Assembly: GCA_018902385.1 (NCBI GenBank)
Contig: JABSSW010000036.1
Span: forward strand, 434,001-498,000
Length of the DNA stretch: 64,000 bases
Direction of reading: 5' to 3'
Source of the DNA: Physcia stellaris
Lineage: Eukaryota; Ascomycota; Lecanoromycetes; Caliciales; Physciaceae
Under the pieces are notes generated by a model, which was not told where the DNA came from, made no database searches, and saw only the letters and a program-made list of their open reading frames with translations. This document shows positions 35,259 to 46,571 of this stretch, piece after piece; position 1 is the first letter of the stretch, and each line of letters opens with the position of its first letter. The position numbers and the translations under genes were made by a program.

Positions 35259-36370
35259 TCACGGATTGCTTGGGTCCACAGCGTTCAAATTTTTCTCATC
35301 ATAAGCAATCGGCACCTCCTTCTCGGTGCCACTTTCATCCACCGTGAGGGCACAGTTGCGGCCAATCAGATGCCACTCTTCCTCATCGTAAGTGGTCGGC
35401 TCGCTCGCTATGATGGTATGTTTGCCGATTCTGTCGCCCTCGTCTTTTGTGGCCGAGTCATTGACCTTGTCGGCCCCGTCAGGATGACCGGGAAACTTCT
35501 GGTTCAGCGTCCTGCCGGCGAATTCGCTCCAGTATAGGCTTGGAGGCTGTTGCGTTGCGTGGTTCCGGAAGCGGATGGCGACCATCTTCTTGCCGTCCGT
35601 GGCGCACAAATTGAGACTGTTGGGTGCGGCCTTCTTGCCCAACTGCTTCTGCTGGAGCTCCATGATCTGTACGACAGTCTTCTGCATCGCGTTCAGCATC
35701 TCCGTAATCGGGTACTCTTTCTCCCACGTATCTTTAGTGCCCTTGTTGGTGAGGTTGGTCACGTACAGGGCAGCCGCATGCTCCGAGTCAGTGCTGCCCA
35801 GAACGTTGGAGTAAGCGTCGAAACTGAGCAGGTCGGTCATGTCGCGACGGATGCTGGTGAAATCGGAGATGGCACCGTTATGCATGAAGACATGGCGGCC
35901 GAAGACGAAGGGGTGACTGTTGACTTCCGTCACGACGCTACCGCTGGTTGCGCGGATATGGGCGAACACGCAGTGGCTCTCGGTGTTGTGGCAGATGTTG
36001 CGGAAATTGAAATCATTGATCGGTGGAGACTGCGACTTGTACAGAGCAGGTCGTTGACCTTGCACGCCCTTGACGTAATTTTGGGCTGCTGGTGTGTACC
36101 TTAGATAAAGTAAATATAGGTAGCAATGGTCGACAAAATATAGAAAAATACTTACCATGCTATGCCTAGGCCGTCCATGTTGAGGAGACTATTGCGCATC
36201 TTGAGGAGAGAATCCTTGGTGTCATCGAGCTCATGCTCTTCTCCATGAGGTAGGAGCTTAGGCAGATAGTGCTCCGAGCACTGCTTCGAGATGGCGTTTG
36301 CCGGATCAATCAGCACATCCGAGAGCAGAGACGGCTCTTCGGGTGAGATATAAGCAAACCACCGACACAT
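35259..36370 (-). CDS. class II (Ntn-type) glutamine amidotransferase
   Basis: Two exons, 36370-36156 and 36099-35259, with a 56-bp intron, give 351 aa. The protein begins MCRWFAY, so Cys2 becomes the N-terminal nucleophile after Met removal, the defining feature of the class. GLGIAW-YTPAA spans the splice joint. FAHIRATSGS, NSHPFVFGRHVFMHNGAI and LGSTDSEHAAAL are the glutamine-pocket and DUG3/YafJ-like motifs. It should release ammonia from glutamine or act as a gamma-glutamyl hydrolase; the fungal relative Dug3 acts in glutathione breakdown in the cytosol. Whether this is Dug3 itself or the second fungal branch cannot be settled here. No defects. Confidence 0.87.
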
Positions 36371-38300
36371 GGTAGTGTAATGTAGGCAGTTGGGCTATTT
36401 AAGATGAGTGTGAAGCTTTGATGTTGGTTAAGCAGCTGATGGCTGAGATGGAGAAACGAAGTGAGATGTTTCCTGGATCAACTCAGAGATGGCTGGTAGA
36501 TTTGTATCTCTTGTATGATTCTGGCGCTGGGGAAGGGGCTATAAAAATCCCAGTGAACTGGCTGAGGGTGTGACGGAAGTGGGGTAATCCAAGAGATATC
36601 AAATCATTGCTACGATATCAATCATTGGAAAGGAAGGTTTTCCGGTATGCACATCAGTGCTTTTACTGATGCAACTGTTCCTGAGCTGAGAATCCATTCT
36701 TACTATCGCTGTCGGAGAAGCCAAAGGGGAGTCTACTAGGTAGGAAATGTAGCATGTAATGGAGGAAGGGAATACTCGAGCTTTGGCTATCCCCTTTGAC
36801 AGAGCTGGGGATTGCCCGAGACATCACAATGATAATGCTCTTGTTAGCTGACGACCGAATTACCCATTACCCATTCACACCTACCATACCAATGGACGGG
36901 GAATGATGTCCGGCCCCTACTGTAGAGGGTAGACAATCGAGAGATCTGCTCAAGCTCTCCACCTTTAGCCGCTCTGCAAAATCAAGACGCCACTATCACA
37001 GATCTCACAAACACCGGTGCCTGCAGTTGGGAGTTTTGACGTAATCGAGTCGGACACTGTGTATTATTGACTGCTTGTAATCGAAGGTGAACCGGCCGCA
37101 TGTACTGCTCCATGCTGCACAACCATTTCGCGCTAGAATCTGCATCTGGTCGGACACTGCTGCTTCATTCGAGGAGCGGATCGAGATCCTATATCGATAT
37201 GTTCTTTCACTTCGTGTGCTGTCTCCATCCGCTACCTGCGGCTCGTCGACCGAACCATCACACACGTGCATCGACCTTGAAGCATTTGCTCTGGCGACAG
37301 TATACGAGATGCCTATTGACGGTTAGCGCTACATTGCAGTTGCCATCGGCGAGATCGCTGAGTGTGGAGCTGTATCCCTTGGTCCACGTTTCTATCTGGG
37401 CCAGCATTGTTGGCACCACCCGTCAAAGGCAGGTAAGTCTGCGTGCCAGGTATACATGTATTCGGCCCGATTTCGGCTTCATGAGATGGACTGAGAGGCT
37501 TCCCCCAGAAAGGCGTTCAAGCTGACGAGAATTTTCGGAGTGAAGCGCAAAAAGAAAAAAAATCCAGCCATTACTGCACTCCATCCTCTCGAGTACAGCG
37601 CTGATTCCTGGCATTCGACAGCAGCCGTAGCCCGTGGATCCGCATTTTCGAAGATAATAGGTATTGTCCTCTTCGATTTACTACTGGAATCAGCGTCTAG
37701 TCTCGAAAAGAATGATACGAAAGCGTGTCATGACGCTTGTCCGTTGATTGATGTTCATTTTCCCAAGCGATAGAGCCAGCTGTTTGGAGTCCTCACGAGC
37801 GTTTATTAAGGAGGCCCCGAATTTTAGTGAGGTCCGGACCCACGATTAGCAATGACCTCAAAATGCCAAGTGGCCCATTCCCGGGACGAGGCGGAGGGAA
37901 TGCATAGAATGTATCCCAATGATGCATTGCAGCTTATGTTATCGAAGAGCTTGTCTCTTGAACAGGATTGCGGGTCCAACAAGTGAGTGAGAGGTTTGAC
38001 TGCCAAGGCCCCAAGGTGGCTTTAGTCAAGTATGAGTTAAGTATGTAAGTTTTCTAAGGTACTAGGGCACTGGTCGCTCATACGGGACGCAAAGCATGTG
38101 GATGAGTATTCGAGTATAGTTACTGGATTATTCATGAAGCCCGGAAAGAAGGCCGTATGAGACAAAATTAGTAAGTTTGTCATGGTCCTGCCTCTACTGT
38201 ACATACGACAGGAATACTCCAGACGCCCACATCCGAAGTAGGCTCGGAGCGACCCGATCTTGTAACCATTACCATCATCTCACAGCTTTTGGAAGTCCAG
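36371..38300. other. intergenic, contains a dispersed repeat
   Basis: About 1.9 kb with no gene I can support. Overlapping plus-strand frames at 37087-37525 are unlike any family I know. It carries the second copy of a 39-bp repeat at 37810-37848. A TATAAAAA box-like sequence at about 36540 lies 170 bp upstream of the amidotransferase start on the plus-strand reading. Confidence 0.45.
37810..37848 (+). repeat. 39-bp dispersed repeat, copy B
   Basis: Begins GGAGGCCCCG and ends ACCCACGATTA. It matches 11783-11821 at 33 of 39 bases in the same orientation. Confidence 0.6.
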
Positions 38301-40256
38301 CTACTCATCTTCCCCCTCGGCATCCTCCTCCCCGTCCCCCATATCCGTCTCTGTCTTCACTGTCCTGCCACCCCTTTTCTTCCCTTCAGCTATCCCCGTC
38401 ACCCGCCATGCACCCCTCTCCCAGAACACCAAGCCCTCGCTGACCATCCATTCCCTCAGCCCAATATCCTCCTCCTCTTCCTCCATGCTCTGCTTCTCAA
38501 GGTGCCGACCCACGTGCTCCATGCGCTCTTCCCACGCCGACTTACCCTCAAAGACATGGGCTTTCTTCTCTTCTTGACCATCCGTGGGGCTAGTATGCTG
38601 TACAGATGGAGGAGCCTTTTGCTGAACATGACCGGCGTGAACGCAGAACCCACATGAGCTCCTCGGTGGCAAGGGATGCAGTTGCCGCCAGCACCTCTCC
38701 CTAGTCTCTTCCAAGGACACCTCGAATTTATCTTTCTCAGCTCGGGAAGCCGTGGCAGGTGGTCCATGCATGCGACGCACATGCTGCGTGAAGAGATCCT
38801 TCCGGTTGAACTCATTCCAGCACCCTTCGTCAGCAGCGGTATCGATCTTGTCACCGAAGGACGACTTCCGTACCCGATTGCGGCGCGCGGCAGTGCTTAC
38901 TTTGGGTACGCAGTTACCAATGTCACAGCGCCAAACGCCCGGTCGGAGATGCTGCGAGGTGACGTGGCGTTTCCACTCGTTTTTGCTGCCAAAGGTAGAG
39001 GAGCAACCATAGCGGGCAAAGGTGCAAGTAAATGGGCGGGTGTGTGTCGATTGGACATGCTTGTTCAGGCCAGAGAGGGAGGGGTAAGACTGTGGACAGC
39101 GGTTGCAGCGATGCTTGTCACGATTCGCAGCTGTAGAGCTTGTTTGCAATTCGGTCGACGTATGGCTCGGAGCGGTGATGTTCGATTGAGGGCGACTAAG
39201 CCTTCTGGGTGACTCGATGATCGAGCATGGATGAGGGTTGCTTTTCGTAACTTTGCTAGGATGGAATCTGCCACCAGAAGAACGTCTTGACATCGTAGGG
39301 CTCCTGTTACTGGTTGAAGCCCTGGAAGTGCGGCGGCTTGACGAGGACTTTGTTCGCTTAGACGGTTTATAGTCAGTGTCTTCATCTTTATTGTCTTCTA
39401 TTTCTATATCCATGTCGTCGTCGTCGGTGCATGTCGAGTGCGCCGAGTCATCGTTGATCGACGATCCGATGCCTTCGTCCTCTGGAAGGGAGCCAACATA
39501 TTTAAAATCACGATGAGCCAGAGTGGGTCCACTCTCGTAGTAAGGTGCATTGGTCGCTCCGTCTTGGAGCCTGGGATCATCGGAGACATCCTCACGGCTC
39601 ACTTCCGCATCTGCCTGTGCATCAGGGTATAATTGAGTTTCCGCTGGGGCGATACTGCTGAACGTGTTGGTATATCCGCCAGAAGGCTTGCTTGAGTAGC
39701 CGGGGTGGACCTGTTGCTCAGAGGTGTATCTGGATGCATCGCAGGGTGTGGAAATGCGACGGTCCGAAGCGCTGTCATAGTCGAGGTAGCTTTCATTCGT
39801 CCTGGGGCTCAGAACGCTGCAACTAGAAAGAGAGTCCTGGTCAATGGACAATCTATGGTCAACCTGGGAGCCATACGGCGAAGGTACGCTTGGCGCGATG
39901 GGCTTGTGAGACCACCCAGTATGCATCTCAGCGTCGTGGAACGGATGGAGCTTGGTCTCAAATGGTGCTCGGTAACATGCAGGCACCGGGTTGAAGAACG
40001 CTCGCTGTTCATATTGTAGAAAGCGTTGCATGTTCGATAAATCATGCGAACCTGGCGAAGGAAGTGTTCCGTCATTCGCATGATCAAAAAGCCTGGGATT
40101 GAAGAAGGGTTTTGGGCCTAGGGACTCCCAGTCGTACTCAACGTTGTCGCGTTGTCCTGAGAGGTCACTGACTCCTAGCTCCTGGGACAGACAGTGGTGG
40201 CCATAATGAAAGCTTGACTGCCCCATCCTCATGGCTACAGCAGGAATGCCAAACAA
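38301..40256 (-). CDS. C2H2 zinc-finger protein, probable transcription factor
   Basis: An intronless 651-aa frame. The N-terminal two thirds are low-complexity, rich in Ser, Pro, Tyr and Asp, with an acidic run (about residue 275) followed by a Lys/Arg/Ser-rich stretch that could be a nuclear signal. Zinc fingers start at about residue 383: CNRCPQSYPSLSGLNKHVQSTH is a canonical C2H2, followed by CTFARYGCSSTFGS..H..H, then an atypical pair around WRCDIGNC and GCWNEFNRKDLFTQHVRRMH at about 490. The Glu-rich tail ends GEDE. This layout of one tight and several loose fingers is common in Pezizomycotina factors of unknown target. I cannot name it. Confidence 0.82.
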   Translation of the reverse strand: MFGIPAVAMRMGQSSFHYGHHCLSQELGVSDLSGQRDNVEYDWESLGPKPFFNPRLFDHANDGTLPSPGSHDLSNMQRFLQYEQRAFFNPVPACYRAPFETKLHPFHDAEMHTGWSHKPIAPSVPSPYGSQVDHRLSIDQDSLSSCSVLSPRTNESYLDYDSASDRRISTPCDASRYTSEQQVHPGYSSKPSGGYTNTFSSIAPAETQLYPDAQADAEVSREDVSDDPRLQDGATNAPYYESGPTLAHRDFKYVGSLPEDEGIGSSINDDSAHSTCTDDDDMDIEIEDNKDEDTDYKPSKRTKSSSSRRTSRASTSNRSPTMSRRSSGGRFHPSKVTKSNPHPCSIIESPRRLSRPQSNITAPSHTSTELQTSSTAANRDKHRCNRCPQSYPSLSGLNKHVQSTHTRPFTCTFARYGCSSTFGSKNEWKRHVTSQHLRPGVWRCDIGNCVPKVSTAARRNRVRKSSFGDKIDTAADEGCWNEFNRKDLFTQHVRRMHGPPATASRAEKDKFEVSLEETRERCWRQLHPLPPRSSCGFCVHAGHVQQKAPPSVQHTSPTDGQEEKKAHVFEGKSAWEERMEHVGRHLEKQSMEEEEEDIGLREWMVSEGLVFWERGAWRVTGIAEGKKRGGRTVKTETDMGDGEEDAEGEDE

Positions 40257-42799
40257 GGCCTATAGTAGGGTAAGTATTGACTGGTAAGGCAAAGAAGAAA
40301 TCAGGCTAAGCCCAAACGTGGACAATATCCGGGAAAGAAGGCAGCTGTGGGCAATAAGCGGAATGATAAGACAAGGGATCTGTCCACCAGACGGGTCAAC
40401 AGTCCAGAGTGTATATAGATACAACTCTCTGAGATTCACCGGAACCTATTTAGGCACTCATGCCATAGACTGCAGCCAAGTATAAGGATTAGGTGAGAAA
40501 CTCTCAGCTTGAGTCGAAAAGCTACGCGGCGAAGCAACAGAAAGGCTTCACGCAGGGCAGAAAGGGAAATATAAATGCAAAGCACATGGAGACCCACAGG
40601 ACTGGGACTCACTCGAAGGGTTCCTGCCTCACCCATTTGCTTAAAGAGCCGCACAGGGGCACACGCTTACGGGCATACTGCCCCCACAAGGAAGATTTGT
40701 CGATCAGTACTGAGACGGGATAAGTGAAGAAGACTGGAGTCACCCAGCATTATTGGGCGCTACCATCTCCGCAGGAAACGCATCGTCGAGAAATGGATGG
40801 CTCACCCTCCAAGATTAGACTCACGACGTCTGGCATGTCCTCTTTCTTGCTTTACTTTGGGAGGACGATCGTTTACGGATCGACTCGAGCCTCTCAGCTC
40901 GCACCACAGCGTCGGTAGTGGCTTACGACGCGGGAAAGCCACCAACTCTGATTGTTCTAAGACTTGGGGCCTACTCGTAGAGACAAGCTAGCCGTACTCC
41001 ATACTCGCGCTGCCGAGAGGAATATACCATGTGATAGGCGGGTGGAACTAATGCACGACGCCCGGTTTTTGGGGGTTTATCAGGGGGTCCTGCGGCAGGG
41101 CCAGTAGCTCGCCCAAGTATCTGGATTCGATATATCGCACTTCCAACCTCTACCGCTCTGCAGAAGGGCCAATTGGGATGAAGCAATGGTCTAGGAGCGG
41201 CTGAAGAGTCAAGTGGTACGCACCACACACATGCTTCCATCTCGCATGTCGAGAAACCGCATCTTGAGGAGAGACTTTCGTGGGTCAAGCCATGCATGTA
41301 GCTATCAGGATCACTCGATTGGCGATGCAGTCAGGCTGTTTAATATTTCTGCTCATGGCCTAGTCTTCGTTTCGACAAGTGGCCGAAGTCCGTGAGGGCG
41401 CAAGGAGGAGGGCAGTGATTTGTCGAGGGGATGGAATTGCGGCTCATTCTGTTACACAGAGTGCCATGAAGGCAGCAGGAGACTCTAAAACCTCGTGGAG
41501 TTGCAGAAACCCCCTGGCCGGAAGCGTAGGCGCCTCGATTGCCTGCGAACGCCTTCTTTTGGCAGGATGGCTGCCTTCTTGGGTGTCTCGCCAACGAGGA
41601 CCAATGAGTTGTGTCAATCACATGGAAGATCTTAATGCTGACCGCGTCACCGATGCCTGATGCGGAATGATGGGCTTTGTTTGCTCGCAGAGATAGGTCG
41701 GGATAGAAGCTCCAGACACTTGAGGCTCTGCTGCTCGTTGCATGTCCGTGCGAAGAGAGAATTGGAGGAGAGCCAAGTAAATGCTGTGCCGTGGGCTAGG
41801 GGATTATTTTTCAGCTGGCGTTGCGGGGCGTACGTACGCTGTTCCCATTGCGGTTGCAGAAGCATACCTTACACCTACGGTAACTCGATTAATGCACCGA
41901 CGACTGCAACACAAGCAATTCAGGTATTGGTATGATCATGAGATCGACGCTGTCAGCCAGGCCACGAGGCAGATTGCAGACTGTGAGGTGAGTGGAAGCA
42001 GTCGCGCCATCGAGTCGCAGCGGAAACTAAATCAAGTCGCAAATGGCAAACTCAAGCCTATTTGGACTTCACTCGTCATGTATCCTGTCTTTGGCCAGCT
42101 GCTTGATGATTCCACCGGCTATCTTAGAGAGCATGCGTGGAATGTTGGTGACCCGATGCCCCCGAGTCGAACTGGGAAGCGCATGGCAAGATGCATTAAT
42201 GCGTCGCCGAACGTGTGTGGCTGACGTCCCAAGCTTCTGGCATGCACCATTGCACGCAGTCATCGTCCAAGATCACACATGCATCCGTAGTGTTTGGCCT
42301 TTTCACTGGCCGTTTGCTACAACAATCCCTTCCTGACGTATGGTTTACTGCGACCCATTAGAGCTGAGCGGCATATTTGTTTTTGATGATGTCTTCAGCA
42401 TCTGGAAGACTTCTGTGATGATGGAGACATTGGAACGCTGCTGTCATCCTCGCACAAGTTTCTAACAGCTACAAAATCCACAGATACCCGCGGCAGCACA
42501 ATTAGGTAAAGCAGGAGATAGAGGCTGCACCTTCTCTTCGTAGTGATAACTAAGTAGAAGAGCAAGTGCTGGATAGACAGAACCTGCAGGTGAAAATGTA
42601 CATCGTTGTCGGCCGTGATAAGATCCCCGTGCAACTCCAGCAGCCAAGCATACAAACACCAGTTGCAGACTCATTCTGGTCCTCGATCCACAAATTGTCG
42701 AGCATCATATCGCTAGGTGCCGTGTAAAATTGCATGTCGAAAGCTTCCTGCCGAAACCCTTGTGTGGACCTATGCACCGAACCCTACCTTTTGTCACGT
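40257..42799. other. 2.5-kb stretch with no supported gene
   Basis: The left part is the promoter of the C2H2 gene. Short frames (for example 41781-42224 plus, 147 codons) have no recognised domain and lack intron-supported extensions. I saw no repeat longer than about 15 bp. Confidence 0.45.
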
Positions 42800-43450
42800 T
42801 CAGCAGCAATCTGCGCAGCACTCGCAGCAGTCGGCGCAGCATTCACATCCTTCTTCTGCAACACAACAGCAGCAGAGAGCTGCGAGACTATGGAGAATCC
42901 TGATGTCAGCATCGATTCATGACCAGTGCTCGAGACACGTCATAGAAAGAAGCGATTTCAGATTTGAGGTATAAGAGGCAGTTTCGGGAATCGTAGTGCT
43001 TACCAGGCTGTAAGACATCCGCCCCCGCCCGATCTCTTTTGTTTGGGTTGTTGTGGTGGGGATAACCTTGTTGTGGTGGATACTGCATCTGTGATAGGAA
43101 AATTGGTAGTTGTCAGCCTGGTCTCTATTCTCTCGTCACGCTAGTGAATGGCCTATCATATCCGAAAGTCCGGTGTGTGTATCTTTTTGGACAACGAAGG
43201 TGAATGTCGGGCGACGGGAGTGCGGTGTACATACCGGTTGTTGGCCTTGCGGGTAATAACCACCCTGTTGAGGATAACCCTGTGGAGGGCCATAGCTAAG
43301 GATCGAGCCACATCAGCCAACTTCTTCCGGTGGCACCCAAGAGTAGCTCAGAGCAGAGAGAGGGTATCTAGTCGGGCGCAAATGAATGTACTGAGGTACA
43401 TACCTTGGCTGTGGCTGCTGTGGTTGACCATAATATCCTTGGTTCGACAT
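42800..43450 (-). CDS. small Gln/Pro/Tyr-rich CYSTM protein, one base out of frame in exon 3
   Basis: Four short exons, 43450-43404, 43295-43235, 43088-43004 and 42887-42800, would give about 93 aa. The start is MSNQGYYGQPQQPQPR, then GYPQQGGYYPQGQQP and MQYPPQQGYP repeats. The C-terminus is the cysteine-rich CYSTM module: GGGGCLTACLAALCCCC then EEGCECCADCCECCADCC. CYSTM proteins are small, often membrane-associated and stress-related, sometimes tied to metal tolerance. In exon 3 the frame of the QQGYP repeat and that of the cysteine module differ by one base; a C4 run (43061-43058 on the minus strand) that should be C5 explains it and makes all splice phases agree. The gene is too fragmented to show as one open frame. 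Confidence 0.75.
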
Positions 43451-44510
43451 TGTACCGTCAGAAGGCGACAAGGTCGCAAATGAGATAGTCCTACTGGAGA
43501 ATCAGCTCGACACCTGTCACGGGAGGTGGTCGCGGTCGGTGAGCACCGATTCCGACGTACTCGGTACTTTGTGTATACACGGATCTGATTCAGATGCACA
43601 GAATTGAAGTTGGAGCTAATTTTCGAGGGTTTGAAAGGTAAGGTATTTGAGGAGCTTGCGAAGGACTTGGAAGCTGTCGAGAGGCGAAGTAAGAAGTGGA
43701 TTTGGGGGAGCGGGAGTTGGTTAAGCAATCTCAAGCACTCTTGGCCTCTCGGCCCGGAATGGTGGCGCTCGGAAAAGGCTCTCATTGGTTCAGCTTCCGA
43801 TTACTCAGCCTACCCAGTACTCTATACTTCATCTGGCATCACGCTACCTCCCAGTGAACGCGTAATCAATATTAATACTGTAATCACTCATCAGGGGCTG
43901 ATGCTTATTCGGGATTTGCATCAGCACAGGCAGCACTACGACTCATCTTCCGTGATGCATTGATGGCATTTCCTTGTAGGGCAGCTGTGTCGGATGTGCG
44001 TTACCGAATCGTCACTCGATTTAATGGTGTCAAGATTGCGTAGATGGAAGTTGGGAGGTATCATCTTCTTAGCGATGCTTGTACCTGTGAAGCTCGGTTG
44101 GGCGAAGGAAATAGTAGATGCCAGTAAAGTCTCATGTCGCAAATTCTCGCTTGATGATAGCTGTCCCAGTACACAATAAAACAGGTACAAGAAAGCCGAT
44201 AAGAATCCTCCTCAGACATGCCTTCATAGCAGACGTGACCCAATCGTCAAGTCTGACAAGACGTACATGAACAAGTATCTGTCTCAACGGACAAACGTTG
44301 TCAACAGCCAACAGAGAATACAATACATCATTAGACCCCCGGGTGTACCCTCCACTGAAGCCATCGACTTCTCAACTGGAACTGGAAAAGAGAGCTAGTC
44401 CTCCAATCCCTTCGTCCTACCTTACCTCGACACAATGAGAGTACATCATTTACTGGCGTCATCAGAAGGAGAGATGGGGAAGGAGAAGAAAGTGATACAG
44501 CAGATAAGAG
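43451..44510. other. intergenic, no supported gene
   Basis: Upstream of the CYSTM gene and downstream of the next minus-strand gene. Short frames only. Confidence 0.5.
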
Positions 44511-46571
44511 TCACTGAGAGAAAGGAAAGAAGTCTTCAAATCCACCAGAAAACTGAGAGTTCGGAACATGCGCCATGTTCGAGCCAGCATTGTCTGCTGC
44601 CTCGAACATGCCGACATCGAGAGATAGATCGAGCAAGCCGCTCTTGTCGGTGGCTTGGTCGACCAAGGGTTGGGAGAGGTGCAACGACATAATGTCGTAT
44701 GCGGTGTGTTGAGTTGGAGCTGATAAGGAGATAGGTGGCACTACTGCGATTGACTGGTCAATCGCAGGAGGCATCGTGATGCCCGAAGACGGCCGGTATG
44801 CTGTCGCGCTGAAGTCGGCTCGACTCTGGTCTGGCTGATTCCCTAGCAGGTGGTTGACTGTTGCCATTTGAGTCTCTCCTTCTGCTTCGTTGTCATCGTA
44901 AGGAGGCATGTCAGGGGGCACAAATTCTTCGACTTCAGTCATCCACAATTTGCAGATTTCCATAGCAGGGTAGTCGCCACCCCCTTTCCCGCCTCGACTT
45001 TCAACCGGCTTAGATTTAGCCTTCCGGTTACCTTTCTGCTTTGGATTGAAGTGGACCCGCCGCAGATGAGCAGCTGCGTTGTAATAGGCGTTGTATCTTT
45101 TTCCTGATTTGCAGTATTTGCAGTTCGCCAAGAACTGCTTGTCCGTAGAGATGTCAACACAGACAAAGGCCTTACGCAATACTCCATGAGCTCGGTCGGT
45201 GTGTCGGCGAAGTTCATGTTCGCCGCGGAAACCATCAGGCTTTTCATCACAGTATTTGCATTTGATCTTTTCGTGCTGAGGCCTAACGTAAGCGGCTTTC
45301 GCAATTGGCACAACCTCTTTAACCGTACCGTCGGCGGATCTGGTGCGGATTATCTCGTAGCTTGAGGAGGAAGATTGTCGCGACATGGGCGAGCCGGTTA
45401 AGGACGTCTTGGGTGCGAGTTTGCGCGAGATTTGGGCTGGTGACTTCTGACTGAATTGAGAGAGCTCGAGAGAAGTCAGACCATTTGTCTCGGCGGAAGC
45501 GCGTCGCCTCATGCTGAAGCTATGGCTTCCGGTCGGTAAGCACGAGGATTTAGAAGGATGCGTCATTGACGTATTGCCAGCTACGCCACCTGTGTAGTCA
45601 ATAAGATGAGGTTCGTTGACAAGCAAAGGCTGTGTTGGAAGCTGACCGCTTCCTGTAAAGGAACAGAAGGCGTCATCAGGGGAGTTCTCGGCACTTTGGT
45701 TAACTTCCGAATTTGAGAAGGAATCTTGCGAGTCGATTTTCATCATACCGACAGCACCACAGATTGAACTGCTGGATCTGCTCATATCAGCACTGGTCGG
45801 TGGGGTGAAGTCTGTCAAACATTCGGTGGTTGGCGTCGTAGGAGAAGGGAGGAGAGTTGATTGAACCATGGAAGGAGCTAGATTTGGAGAAACTGATAGA
45901 TAGTTGGAAGGACGCCTTGGCCGCTCTTGAGCAGAAGTGTCTGGCGGCGAGGAGACCTGAAGTTCCCGTTGTCTTCTAATATAATGGCCCGGATCCTCGA
46001 TGGTGCAATCGAGAATCGGTAAAGATCGACCATTGGAAAGGCGACGCGCTTTGGAGCTATAGGAGTTGAAGGGCTCGTCATTGTCATGACGCCATTTTTG
46101 AAGGGCATCGTTATCCGCGGGTCGCTTGTAATGGGATGGAGACGCGGTAGCACTGCTAGTATCATCAGGTAGAAGACACCCTTCTCGTGGATAGCCAGGG
46201 TATTCTCTGGCCACTGTGGGCAGCTGAGGAGTTCGGTTGGGTTGCTTATGGGTTGCAGGAACAAGCTATACCAAAATCAGCCTCCGACGGGATTGTAGCA
46301 ATGTTGTTGCCATTACAGATCGATTGTTTGTTAGCACTGTATGCTTCGCATTGGCGTCTTGTTGTTCCATCTTCAGGTCAATGCCGTCTCCGTGGAGGTC
46401 AAGTGGCTTGGTAGGGGCGGCAGCTCCGAGAGCAGATGTGAGTTCGGCAGTGTGAGCGGTCCACCGGCGTTGTCGTTCATCAGCTGGAAGGTGCCTGTTG
46501 TCTATCCAAAATATTTCCTTTTCCATCTTCATGGCATTGGCAAGTAAGGTCAAATTGGGAGGGGCAGCCAT
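44511..46571 (-). CDS. C2H2-type zinc-finger protein, fungal-specific
   Basis: Two exons: 46571-46272 and 46223-44511, with a 48-bp GTATAG..CAG intron, give 670 aa. The long second frame has no ATG at its start (it opens at a GTG), which is why an upstream exon is needed. Exon 1 (MAAPPNLTLLANAMKMEKEI .. DERQRRWTAHTAELTSALG) joins in phase. The middle is Ser/Thr/Pro-rich. Near residue 420 lies CKYCDEKPDGFRGEHELRRH, a C2H2 finger with a His-x4-His end. Near 469 a second reads CKYCKSGKRYNAYYNAAAHL followed by RRVH. The tail is Asp/Leu/Pro-rich. This finger pair is well kept among filamentous ascomycetes; the target is unknown to me. The ATG at 46619 would add 16 residues. Confidence 0.82.

Noticed and set aside
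41781-42224. A 147-codon plus-strand frame in a long gap
   Set aside because: No family likeness and no supporting exons; kept only as a possible lineage-specific gene.
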